From WTGA01 sp965214055 (GTDB lineage: Bacteria > Pseudomonadota > Gammaproteobacteria > Arenicellales > Poriferihabitantaceae), in NCBI GenBank assembly GCA_965214055.1, contig OZ243931.1, positions 434,001 to 498,000 on the forward strand: 64,000 nt of DNA, written 5' to 3'. The notes under the pieces were generated by a model, which was given only the letters and a program-made list of their open reading frames with translations, was not told the DNA's origin and did not search any database. Positions within the stretch are counted from its first letter, which is position 1. Each line of letters opens with the position of its first letter. The position numbers and the translations under genes were made by a program. This document shows, one piece after another, positions 9,345-17,419 of this stretch.

Positions 9345-10958
9345 CTACAACGGTACGACTCCGGCATAACGGACCCCACTGAGACAGGCCATTTCCCGAT
9401 CGCAGGTCGCAAGGTCTTCGATATTGAACTGGTTCAGGTGGCCATGACCACAGGCCCTGGCCATGACCTGCATGAGTTTCGTTGACGCCCGAAAAAATCG
9501 GTCCAGCCTGCTTGCGGCTTCCTCCACGATGAGGCGTGCACGCAAATTCTTCTTCTGGGTTGCAATCCCCACCGGACAGTTATTGGTATGGCAGGCCCGC
9601 ATGCCCAGGCAACCAATGGCCTGCAGCACCGAATTGGACAGCGCCACCCCGTTGGCTCCCAGCGCCAGTGCCTTGGCAAAATCAGTATGTATTCTTAACC
9701 CTCCAGTGGCAATCAACGTAATGTCGCCGTAGCCGGACCGGTCAAGATGCCGTCGCGCCCTGGCAATGGCGGGAATGGTGGGGACGGAAATATGATCCCG
9801 GAACAACAATGGTGCAGCCCCTGTGCCGCCTCCCCGTCCATCGAGAATGATGTAGTCCACCCCCACCTCCAGGGCCGCATCGATGTCCTTCTCAATATGC
9901 TGTGCAGACAATTTGTACCCGATGGGGATGCCCCCGGTTTGCTCCCGTACCTCCCCGGCGAAATCCCTGATCTGGTTCGTGCTGTTCCATTCGGGAAATC
10001 GCGCTGGGGAAATGGCATCCTGCCCGGCTTCCAAGCCGCGAACCTCGGCAATCCTGCCAGTCACCTTGCTCCCGGGAAGGTGGCCTCCTGTCCCGGTCTT
10101 TGCCCCCTGCCCTCCCTTGAAATGAAAAGCCTGGCATTTTTTTACCTTGTCCCAGCTGAATCCAAACCGGGCGGACGCCAGTTCATAAAAATACCGGCTG
10201 TTGGATTCCTGCTCTTCCGGCAACATCCCGCCTTCTCCGGAACAAATGCCTGTTCCAGCCATTTCCGCTCCCCTGGCCAAGGCAATTTTGGCCTCCTCAG
10301 ACAGGGCTCCATAACTCATGTCCGATACAAACAGGGGAATATCCAGTTTCAGGGGCTTTTTTGCCCGGGGACCAATCACGAGGTCGGTGGACACTTCCTC
10401 ATTGTCCAGCAACGGCATTTCAGACAACTGGTTGACCATGAACTGGATGTCGTCCCATGAAGGCAGGTCCTGCCGGCTCGTGCCCATACCACCCACCGGT
10501 CCGTGGTGCCCCATCCTTGACAGACCGTCACCCGCCAGTTTCCGAATCAGTTTTACATGAGTTTCCTCCGCGCTACCCACCGGGTCCTGGTAGGCCCCCT
10601 GGTAGGCGGACCGGACGTAGGGCTGGGGATGGTCCCGCTCCCAAGCCAGGATATCCTCTTCGTTGACATAGACTTTGTCGTCTTCCACCCAGGCTTCAAA
10701 CTTGTCCAGCATTTCGCTGTTGTTGTACTCACTGATCCCGGTGGAGATCCGGTAATCCCATCCATGCAGGCCGCAGATCAGATTGTCGCCATCCACATAC
10801 CCATCCGCCATCAATGCTCCCCGGTGGGCACACCGGCCATATAAAACCGAAACGTTCTCATCAAACCGGACAATGACCAGATCAACATTGGATACCAGCG
10901 CATGGGCCGGTTCACGATCTTCAAGTTCATTCCAGTCGGCAATGGCCAATTTCTTCAT
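9345..10958 (-). CDS. Rieske [2Fe-2S] domain fused to a glutamate-synthase-type FMN/Fe-S domain
   Basis: Starting at the ATG at 10958, behind a GAGGAA ribosome site, the protein has 537 residues. Residues 1-95 are a Rieske domain (Cys43/His45 in GRCAHRGA, Cys62/His65 in CGLHGWDY). The rest is the FMN-binding, synthase-domain part of GltB, with YIILDGRGGGTGAAPL, a second GG-rich flavin site (LIATGGLRIHTDFAKALALG), and the 3Fe-4S ligands as Cys450-x5-Cys456-x4-Cys461. The amidotransferase and C-terminal domains of true glutamate synthase are missing. Standalone domains of this type are known as archaeal-type GltB or N-methylglutamate-synthase relatives; an N-terminal Rieske is unusual. It probably forms a redox partner system with the ThDP fusion downstream. 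Confidence 0.88.
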   Translation of the reverse strand: MKKLAIADWNELEDREPAHALVSNVDLVIVRFDENVSVLYGRCAHRGALMADGYVDGDNLICGLHGWDYRISTGISEYNNSEMLDKFEAWVEDDKVYVNEEDILAWERDHPQPYVRSAYQGAYQDPVGSAEETHVKLIRKLAGDGLSRMGHHGPVGGMGTSRQDLPSWDDIQFMVNQLSEMPLLDNEEVSTDLVIGPRAKKPLKLDIPLFVSDMSYGALSEEAKIALARGAEMAGTGICSGEGGMLPEEQESNSRYFYELASARFGFSWDKVKKCQAFHFKGGQGAKTGTGGHLPGSKVTGRIAEVRGLEAGQDAISPARFPEWNSTNQIRDFAGEVREQTGGIPIGYKLSAQHIEKDIDAALEVGVDYIILDGRGGGTGAAPLLFRDHISVPTIPAIARARRHLDRSGYGDITLIATGGLRIHTDFAKALALGANGVALSNSVLQAIGCLGMRACHTNNCPVGIATQKKNLRARLIVEEAASRLDRFFRASTKLMQVMARACGHGHLNQFNIEDLATCDREMACLSGVRYAGVVPL

Positions 10959-11291
10959 CTGGTTCCTCGCATGCATACAGTGGACACGGTGACGATTTTG
11001 GGTTCGCACCTGACCGGGCATCCCTGTGGACGCTGCCAGGCACCGGTCTGGTCCGACAATCATAATCGATAATGTTCCGGGTTGCAGTAATTTGCGACCC
11101 GGACCGGGGCGGCCGGCACGGGATTCCCTTTTGTGGAGGATTCCCGGACAACCACCGGCCACCCAAAACCCCAGATCCTAACAGGTGTTCATATCTCCCG
11201 GGAAACGTAGTACATTCCATAGCAGGGAAGAGCAGACCGGGCCGGTTTTACCCCCCGGCTTCCGGAAAACAGATTTGAAAAAAATTACGGC
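10959..11291. other. intergenic region between divergent Rieske fusion and dehydrogenase genes
   Basis: This 333-base stretch separates two divergently transcribed operons and must hold both promoters. I found no convincing -35/-10 pair, no gene with a ribosome site, and no strong hairpin. Confidence 0.5.
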
Positions 11292-12059
11292 ATGCCAAAA
11301 AAATCATCTTCAGATATTTCCATTCTGATCACCGGAGCCTCCGGCGGAATCGGGTATTCCACGGCACTCGCCTGCGCCAGGCGGGGGGCGCGAATTGGCC
11401 TGCACTGTCATAAAAATCGCAAGACAGCCGAACACCTTGCCGAAGAACTGGACGGAGAGGGACACTGCGTTTTCCAGGCGGACCTCACCGACCCGCATGC
11501 CGTACAGAACCTGGCCGTACAGGCGGATCATGAATTGGGGGGGCTGGATGTCCTGGTCAACAATGCCGGGGTCGCCCAGCGCCAGCTGATTGACGCGATC
11601 AGTTATCAGACCTGGCAGGAAACCTGGAAACGTATCGTCGACACCAATTTAACCGGTCCTTCCAATCTCAGTTTTTGCGTCTCCCAACTCATGCTGGACA
11701 GGGGCGGGGGCAGAATTGTCAATATCTCTTCACGCGGTGCATTTCGGGGTGAGCCCATGATGCCCTGGTATGGCGCATCCAAGGCCGGAATGAACGCCAT
11801 GGGTCAATCCATGGCCCAGGCACTGGCCCCCCGGAATATCTTTGTGTTCACCGTCGCTCCGGGGTTCGTTGAAACTGAAATGGCCAGGGAAATCCTGTCA
11901 TCCGCAGAGGGGGAGAGCCTCCGAAACCAGAGCAGCATGGGCCGGGTCGCCCGGCCTGAAGAAGTGGCCCGGACCATTGAATTTCTGGCCTTTGATGCCC
12001 CGGACTTCATGACAGGCTGCATTGTCGATGTGAACGGGGCTTCGTACCTGAGGTCCTGA
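11292..12059 (+). CDS. short-chain dehydrogenase/reductase (FabG-like)
   Basis: The 255-residue protein is a classical SDR: TGASGGIG near residue 15 binds NAD(P), LVNNAGVA marks the central strand, Asn in the VDTNLTGP block, Ser in NISSRGAF and Tyr-x3-Lys in WYGASKAGM form the catalytic set, and APGFVETEM closes the cofactor pocket. It oxidises or reduces an alcohol/carbonyl in the cytoplasm. The C45-family gene follows after only six bases, so the pair are co-transcribed, with the RidA-like gene 27 bases further on. Substrate is unknown; the context argues for a role in breaking down the same nitrogen compound rather than fatty acid synthesis. Confidence 0.9.
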   Translation: MPKKSSSDISILITGASGGIGYSTALACARRGARIGLHCHKNRKTAEHLAEELDGEGHCVFQADLTDPHAVQNLAVQADHELGGLDVLVNNAGVAQRQLIDAISYQTWQETWKRIVDTNLTGPSNLSFCVSQLMLDRGGGRIVNISSRGAFRGEPMMPWYGASKAGMNAMGQSMAQALAPRNIFVFTVAPGFVETEMAREILSSAEGESLRNQSSMGRVARPEEVARTIEFLAFDAPDFMTGCIVDVNGASYLRS

Positions 12060-12065
12060 AACCGC

Positions 12066-13088
12066 ATGTTCAAGCAGGTCATCCTCACGGGCAGCCCCAC
12101 GGACCGGGGGACCGCCCACGGCGAATCCCTCCGGCCTGAAATTCACCACACCTGGGAGTTCTACCGGTCCATCTTCAACCTGCCGGAACCCGAGGTGCTG
12201 GAACTGGCAGGGCATTTCGGGAACCTGATCCGGGAATTCAGTACCGACTGCCTGGACGAGATCCGGGGAATTGCCACCGGTTCCGGACTGGACATTCTGA
12301 AGATCATTGCCCTGAATTCCCGCACGGAAATCCTTTCACACGGGTACACTGCACCCACCAATGAGTGTACGGCACTGTGCCTGCCTCACCGGGGTCTGAT
12401 GGGACAGACCTGGGACTGGGCCGAAGCCCTTGAATCCGTGGGAACAATCCTCACCATTGCCGGTGAAGACGGCCACCGGATGACCCTGTTCACTGAACCG
12501 GGACTGGTCGGGAAAATTGGAATGAATAATTCCGGGCTGGGGGTATGCCTCAACATCCTGACGCTGGGCCGGCCCCAGAAAGGACTTCCCATCCATATCC
12601 TTTTACGTGCCATACTGGAGTGCCGCACCGCTGCCGAAGCCCAAACGCTGGCCCTGGGGCACGCCGGGGGCAAAGCCAGCAATATCATCGTTGCCGACAA
12701 AACCGGGCATAGTTTTATCCTGGAATTTGCCGGAAATCACCATTGCCTCATGGAAGAGAATCCCGGCTACCTGCTGCACACCAACCATTATCTCACGGAA
12801 CCGACCAATGCTCCCCGGGACAGCGACTTCGCCAGTTCCCATGCAAGATTCGACACCGTCCATGCGCAGCTGCAAAAGCAGGAATGCGACTCCCAGGCAG
12901 CCCTGTGCCAGTTGTTAAGTGACCGCAGCCATCCGGCACTGCCCGTCTACCGGGACTACCGGCCGGACCCGATGGTCGTGGCCTGTGGTACAGTCAGCAC
13001 CCTGGTCATGGATCTTGTAAACAATGAGATGTTCATCCGCAAGGGCAATGCACCGGATGCAGAATTTGAACGCTTCAAGACCGCCTGA
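12066..13088 (+). CDS. C45-family (penicillin acyltransferase-like) N-terminal-nucleophile hydrolase
   Basis: The 340-residue protein matches the C45/acyl-CoA:6-aminopenicillanate acyltransferase-like family. These are made as precursors and cut to expose an N-terminal Cys nucleophile; here Cys101 in the TNECTALCLP motif is the expected residue. Downstream, GLMGQTWDW and GKIGMNNSGLGVCLN are typical oxyanion/structural motifs, and LLHTNHYL is near the C-terminal part. Most bacterial members hydrolyse amide bonds of N-acyl amino acids or similar compounds rather than making penicillin. No signal peptide is seen, so it is cytoplasmic. It is sandwiched between an SDR and a RidA-like protein, which suggests a pathway in which an acyl-amide is cut and an imine or enamine is dealt with. 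Confidence 0.83.
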   Translation: MFKQVILTGSPTDRGTAHGESLRPEIHHTWEFYRSIFNLPEPEVLELAGHFGNLIREFSTDCLDEIRGIATGSGLDILKIIALNSRTEILSHGYTAPTNECTALCLPHRGLMGQTWDWAEALESVGTILTIAGEDGHRMTLFTEPGLVGKIGMNNSGLGVCLNILTLGRPQKGLPIHILLRAILECRTAAEAQTLALGHAGGKASNIIVADKTGHSFILEFAGNHHCLMEENPGYLLHTNHYLTEPTNAPRDSDFASSHARFDTVHAQLQKQECDSQAALCQLLSDRSHPALPVYRDYRPDPMVVACGTVSTLVMDLVNNEMFIRKGNAPDAEFERFKTA

Positions 13089-13115
13089 TTTCAATCCCCG
13101 GCACCACCACTGACC

Positions 13116-14354
13116 ATGAAAAAGAAGTATGCCTGGCCCGAAGGGCACTGGGACTGGCCCATCAATCTATGCCACAAACACGGGGTCCGTTGTGGAGAAA
13201 TGATCTGGGTGGGTGGCCAGGTCGACCTCACTTCCGAAGGGCACGTATGCAATCCCGGGGACACGAAAAGCCAGACCCTGAACGCCATGAAAAATTTTTC
13301 AAGGGTCCTGGAAGACCTGGATTGCGATTTCGGTGATCTGGTCATGCTGTGGTGCTTTTATGTCAGCGACGGTTCCATGGATGAAAGAGAATTCCTGAAA
13401 ACCGTCGCCGCCTGCCTGGACAGGGACTCAACACCCGCCGTCACGACAATTCCCGTACCGGCCCTGGCGTACGACGGGTTGCAGGTGGAGATAGAAGGTT
13501 GCGCCATGCGCAGGGAAAACGGTGACCGGATCCCCGGGACAATCCGCACCGACGGGGAGTTTTCACCTCTTCCCCAACCCTTTTCCCAGGGCGTCCGCCG
13601 GGGCAAAATGATCTTTGTGTCCGCACAGTCCCCGGTGGATGCTGCCGGTTCCGTGTTGCACCCCAACGACATGGTTGCACAGACCCGGCAGGTCATGTCC
13701 CAGATTGCGGGCATTCTCGCCGGTTTTGGCGCCACCTTCGATGATGTAGTCAAAACAAATCGATGGTATTCCGGGGATGCCGGCATTGATGATTTTGAAC
13801 CGGCAGCCCTGGCCTGCGCGGCATATTTCAATGAACCCGGACCGGCGGCTACCGGTATCCCGATACCCCGCCATGCCGACCCTGAAATCAGGATCAGGAT
13901 TTCCATGGTTGCCATGCTCGGCGAAGATGGCCGCCACCTGCCGCGCAGGCATGTGTGGCCGGACTCATTGTGGGATTGGCATGTCCACCTGCCGTACCAG
14001 CACGGACTGAAATGCGAGGAAATGATTTTCCTTGGTGGACAGGTTTCCCTGGACAAACACGGGGTCTCGGTTTATCCCGGTGACCTGAGCACCCAGACCC
14101 ATCAGGCCATGGCCCATATCGGCACTCTTCTCAACGAACTGGATGCCGGCTACGACGATGTCTGCAAGGTGACCACGGTCTATCGCGGGGAGTGCGGTGA
14201 AGAGGCACTGAATGCCAACCTGCCCATCCGTGCTTCCTATTTTTCTGACCCCGGCCCGGCAACTACCGGCGTGCCCCTGCCTGCCCTGGCCTATGATAAC
14301 ATGATGGTTGAAATCGACATCTATGCCATGGTGGAACCGGACAGGAGGGGTTGA
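13116..14354 (+). CDS. triple-domain RidA/YjgF-family protein
   Basis: The 412-residue protein is three RidA (YjgF/YER057c/UK114) domains in one chain, at about 5-131, 154-268 and 280-405. Domains 1 and 3 are the most alike: both open with WP-x-W-DW and contain GGQVDL/GGQVSL, a PGD-x-x-TQ/SQT motif and a VPALAYD-x-x-VEID/E ending. RidA proteins normally assemble as homotrimers with active sites between subunits, so this could be a covalent pseudo-trimer. The Arg that ordinary RidA uses to bind the imine substrate (in an R-x-x-VEV context) is replaced by Thr/Gly in all three, so it is not a standard 2-aminoacrylate deaminase. It follows the C45 gene closely in the same operon. Confidence 0.85.
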   Translation: MKKKYAWPEGHWDWPINLCHKHGVRCGEMIWVGGQVDLTSEGHVCNPGDTKSQTLNAMKNFSRVLEDLDCDFGDLVMLWCFYVSDGSMDEREFLKTVAACLDRDSTPAVTTIPVPALAYDGLQVEIEGCAMRRENGDRIPGTIRTDGEFSPLPQPFSQGVRRGKMIFVSAQSPVDAAGSVLHPNDMVAQTRQVMSQIAGILAGFGATFDDVVKTNRWYSGDAGIDDFEPAALACAAYFNEPGPAATGIPIPRHADPEIRIRISMVAMLGEDGRHLPRRHVWPDSLWDWHVHLPYQHGLKCEEMIFLGGQVSLDKHGVSVYPGDLSTQTHQAMAHIGTLLNELDAGYDDVCKVTTVYRGECGEEALNANLPIRASYFSDPGPATTGVPLPALAYDNMMVEIDIYAMVEPDRRG

Positions 14355-14442
14355 GGTTTTCAACATGGCGGAAAGAAAACCCCACGGCCACAGCCCTGTG
14401 AATGGTCCTGTGGAGGAATACCCCCTGGCAAAAGGGATGCGA

Positions 14443-15324
14443 ACCCCCGCCACCCCCAACAACCATGCTACCCGATTATGACCGGAGACAACCCATGAAA
14501 CTGCATGTATCGATGAAAGTGAATGACCTGGAGAAAGCCATTGTCTTTTACTCCCGGCTGTTCAAACAGGACCCGGAAATCCTCAGAGAGGACTACGCAA
14601 AATGGGATGTAGCGGACCCTGCGGTGAATTTTGTGGTTGAGGCAGGAGGCGACCGGACCGGGGTCGATCATTTTGGCATCCAGGCAGAATCCGAAACGGA
14701 CCTGAATATCCTCGCGGACCGGGTGCGGGATTCCGGCCAGCCCTGCCTGGATATCGAGCCGGCCACCTGCTGCTTTGCAAAAATGGACAAGGCATGGATT
14801 GACGGCATGGCCGGAGAAAGGTGGGAACTGTTTCTGACCCACAGTCAGGATGAACAGGAGTACGGGGAGGACCGCAGTGAATGCTGCGTGGACCCCCACC
14901 ACCCCCAACAACCATGCTGCCCGATCATGAACGGAGATACTCCATGAAACTGCACGTATCATTGAAAGTGAACGACCTGGAGGAAGCCATTGTCTTTTAC
15001 TCCCGACTGTTCAAACAGGACCCGGAAATCCGCAGGGAGGGCTACGCGAAATGGGATGTAGCGGACCCTGCAGTGAATTTTGTGATTGAGACAGGAGGCG
15101 ACCGGACCGGGGTCGATCATTTTGGCATCCAGGCAGAATCCGAAGTGGACCTGAATATCCTCGCGGACCGGGTGCGGGACTCCGGCCGGCCCTTTCTGGA
15201 TATCGAGCCGACCACCTGCTGCTTTGCAAAGACGGACAAGGCATGGATCCGGGGCATGGCCGGGGAAAGGTGGGAAGTGTTTCTTACCCACAGCCAGGAT
15301 GAACAGGAGTACGGAGAAGACCGC
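14443..15324 (+). repeat. 449-bp tandem duplication carrying the ArsI-like gene
   Basis: The unit 14443-14891 is repeated from 14892 to at least 15324 with an offset of exactly 449 bases. The shared part includes the ribosome-site region (same CCCCCAACAACCATGCT lead-in) and about 127 codons. The proteins differ at 13 of the first 127 residues, so the duplication is fairly recent. Confidence 0.92.
14495..14947 (+). CDS. ArsI-like VOC-fold C-As lyase, copy 1 (altered C-terminus)
   Basis: A 150-residue vicinal-oxygen-chelate protein of the ArsI/CadI type. The metal triad His4, His59 and Glu111 and the vicinal Cys92-Cys93 pair in the TCCFAK motif match ArsI, the dioxygenase-type enzyme that cuts the carbon-arsenic bond of trivalent methyl- or aromatic arsenicals. 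After residue 127 it loses similarity with copy 2 and runs on through what was the leader of the second repeat, adding a Cys/Pro/His-rich 23-residue tail. Its TGA overlaps the ATG of copy 2 (ATGA at 14944-14947), so the two are translationally coupled. Substrate is inferred from family; other VOC functions are possible. Confidence 0.8.
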   Translation: MKLHVSMKVNDLEKAIVFYSRLFKQDPEILREDYAKWDVADPAVNFVVEAGGDRTGVDHFGIQAESETDLNILADRVRDSGQPCLDIEPATCCFAKMDKAWIDGMAGERWELFLTHSQDEQEYGEDRSECCVDPHHPQQPCCPIMNGDTP

Positions 15325-15348
15325 GACATTCTGCTGGATATGCTTTGA
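14944..15348 (+). CDS. ArsI-like VOC-fold C-As lyase, copy 2
   Basis: This 134-residue copy has the normal C-terminal ending for the family and the same His4/His59/Glu111 metal site and Cys92-Cys93 pair as copy 1. It differs from copy 1 mainly at Leu7, Arg30, Phe84 and Arg103. An aquaporin of the type found in arsenic operons begins 17 bases after its stop, which supports an arsenical or other metalloid role. No arsR, arsC or arsM is present nearby. If the role is arsenical, the pair would cleave organoarsenicals in the cytoplasm and the channel would move the arsenite released. Confidence 0.82.
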   Translation: MKLHVSLKVNDLEEAIVFYSRLFKQDPEIRREGYAKWDVADPAVNFVIETGGDRTGVDHFGIQAESEVDLNILADRVRDSGRPFLDIEPTTCCFAKTDKAWIRGMAGERWEVFLTHSQDEQEYGEDRDILLDML

Positions 15349-15364
15349 TTCCCACCGGCGAACC

Positions 15365-16036
15365 ATGCAGTACTCTGACTCACAAAAATATGCGGCTGAA
15401 TTTATCGGCACCGCTTTTTTGCTGGCTGCCGTGGTTGGATCGGGAATCATGGCGGAAACCCTGGCGGGAGGCAATGCGGCCCTCGCCCTGCTCTGCAATA
15501 CCATTCCCACCGGTGCAGCCCTGTATGTGCTGATCACCATGCTCGGGCCCATATCCGGAGGTCATCTCAACCCGGTGGTGACCCTCGTGTTTGCCCTGCG
15601 TCGTGAAATATCGGTGGCAAACAGTCTCGGCTATGCATTTTTCCAGATCACGGGGGGGCTGACCGGGGTCATGGCTGTCCACCTGATGTTCGATCTGGAT
15701 GTGGTCCAGTATTCACAACAGGTCCGCACAGGATACCCGATATGGTTCGCAGAAGTCGTGGCAACATTTGGCCTGGTTCTCACCATCCTGGTGACTTTGA
15801 AGTCGCACAGCCGGTCGGTGGCCATGGCCGTTGCCCTGTATATTACGGCGGCCTACTGGTTCACCGCCTCCACCTCCTTTGCCAATCCCGCAGTGACCAT
15901 CAGCAGAAGTTTTACGGACACCTATTCCGGCATCTACCCGGGAAACATGCCCGTATTCATCCTCTCCCAGATCATAGGGGGGCTGTTGGCATGGTACCTG
16001 TGCAACTGGCTGCTGGTCCAGCGTACAAACCCGTGA
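15365..16036 (+). CDS. aquaporin, AqpS-like (MIP family)
   Basis: The 223-residue protein has six membrane helices and both half-helix motifs of the major intrinsic protein family: HLNPVVTL in the first half (NPV in place of NPA) and FANPAVTISRSF in the second. The NPV form and the SRSFTDTYSGI block are typical of AqpS-like channels found beside arsenic genes in proteobacteria, where they let arsenite cross the inner membrane. It starts at the ATG at 15365, just downstream of the two ArsI-like genes, so all three are probably one transcript. It could instead conduct glycerol, water or other neutral solutes. Confidence 0.87.
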   Translation: MQYSDSQKYAAEFIGTAFLLAAVVGSGIMAETLAGGNAALALLCNTIPTGAALYVLITMLGPISGGHLNPVVTLVFALRREISVANSLGYAFFQITGGLTGVMAVHLMFDLDVVQYSQQVRTGYPIWFAEVVATFGLVLTILVTLKSHSRSVAMAVALYITAAYWFTASTSFANPAVTISRSFTDTYSGIYPGNMPVFILSQIIGGLLAWYLCNWLLVQRTNP

Positions 16037-16206
16037 TCTTCAGGAAAACAGGGTTGCCCGTGGGGCACCCCCCTACCTTTCCAACGACAAACCTGACCCA
16101 TGAAAAGCGATCCACGGAGGCGGCTGCCGAAGCCTCATTGTGATATCCAGCCCCGTTCCGGCTCACCGGTCGGCTCACTGGCGCTCCCCGTTAGCCCGGC
16201 GGACGG

Positions 16207-16239
16207 AAAAAACAGCCCCGTTATTGGCATAACGGGGCT
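16207..16239 (-). terminator. intrinsic terminator of the TRAP operon
   Basis: A perfect 11-bp stem (16214-16224 with 16229-16239) closes a 4-base TGGC loop and, read on the minus strand, is followed by a T-rich run. It lies 25 bases beyond the dctP stop codon. Confidence 0.85.
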
Positions 16240-16263
16240 TCGTGAACACATCCTAATAACGGA

Positions 16264-17349
16264 TTAACTGTATCGATATGGCACACCGGCTTTTTGCATG
16301 ACTGCAGAATAGTCCTTGTATGCCTGTACCACTTTCGCCGTCCTTGGGCTGATGGAAGCCAGTTCATCCCAGAACTCTTCGGAGTCCTTGACCACCTGGT
16401 CCCACTCTTCAGCAGGAATGGTCGTCAATTCCATTTTATCTCCATTTACCCGAAGGTCAGCCTCGCCACCCCAGTACCAGACCTGTCGGTAGTAGTGGGA
16501 ACTGTCAATGGAAAGCCTGAACAGTTCCTGTAAATGTGGCGGAACCTTGTTCCAGCTGTTGGTATTGGCGAAGTACGACCCGCACCATGCTCCCGTCACG
16601 TTATTCAACAGTGCGTAATTGCACACATCCGCCCAACCGACTTCGTAGGCTTCGGTAAATCCACACCAGGCCACGCCATCGAGTTCACCGGTCTGAATAG
16701 CGACTTCAATATCATCCCAGGGCAGGGTCACCGGAACCAGCCCGTACCGGGACAGGAACCTTCCGGCAGTGGGAACCCCAAAGACACGCTTTCCATTCAT
16801 GTCGGCAACGCTGTTAATCGGGTCCTTGGTAAAGATATGGCAGGGGTCCCAGGCCCCGGCGCTGATCCATTCCACCCCTTTCACCTCACCATAGGCTTCT
16901 GCCCAGATCTCATTCAGACCGTAGTACTTGAACAGGACCGGCATGTCCAGGCTGTAGCGGGTGGAAAACGGGAAGTATCCACCGAAAACACTGATATCAA
17001 CCGGGGATGCCATGGTCGCGTCATCGCTCTGTACCGCATCAATGGTGCCATTTTGCATGGCACGGAAAAGCTCATCCGTCGCAACCAGCTGATCCGCATA
17101 ATACAATTCAATTTCCATCTGGCCATGGGCGGCAATGTTAAAGGCTTCAATTTGCGGCAAGATAACATGTGCACCCAATGGTGCGCCGGAATAGGTTTGC
17201 AGTCGCCACTTGATCGGGGTGGACTGGGAAAAGGCATAGGGGGCCGTACCGGCGGCCAGAACACCGGCCATTCCCGTACTGGCTTTCTTGATGAAATCCC
17301 GGCGGGAGGATGCCGGATGGTTCCGGGGCGGCTTGTTACTCTCTTTCAT
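16264..17349 (-). CDS. TRAP transporter substrate-binding protein (DctP family)
   Basis: A 361-residue periplasmic binding protein of the DctP/TakP type. It begins with a twin-arginine signal (SSRRDFIKKAS, then a hydrophobic stretch ending near PYAFSQS). The mature part starts IKWRLQTYSGA and contains the conserved MNGKRVFGVPTAGRFLSRYG region, in which an Arg normally binds the substrate carboxylate. It is the last gene of a dctQ-dctM-dctP transcript and is followed by an intrinsic terminator. The family takes up organic acids, including 2-oxo acids and mannitol- or ectoine-like compounds; which one cannot be told. Confidence 0.9.
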   Translation of the reverse strand: MKESNKPPRNHPASSRRDFIKKASTGMAGVLAAGTAPYAFSQSTPIKWRLQTYSGAPLGAHVILPQIEAFNIAAHGQMEIELYYADQLVATDELFRAMQNGTIDAVQSDDATMASPVDISVFGGYFPFSTRYSLDMPVLFKYYGLNEIWAEAYGEVKGVEWISAGAWDPCHIFTKDPINSVADMNGKRVFGVPTAGRFLSRYGLVPVTLPWDDIEVAIQTGELDGVAWCGFTEAYEVGWADVCNYALLNNVTGAWCGSYFANTNSWNKVPPHLQELFRLSIDSSHYYRQVWYWGGEADLRVNGDKMELTTIPAEEWDQVVKDSEEFWDELASISPRTAKVVQAYKDYSAVMQKAGVPYRYS

Positions 17350-17419
17350 GGGTATTCTCCAATAAAGTAAAAATTAAAAATTGGCCAGGCCAACACGAAC
17401 ACGGCCTGACGGGATGATA

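Noticed and set aside
12066..13088. True penicillin biosynthesis by the C45, IPNS-like and CmcJ-like proteins
   Set aside because: No ACV synthetase or epimerase/expandase genes are present; these families have much wider roles.
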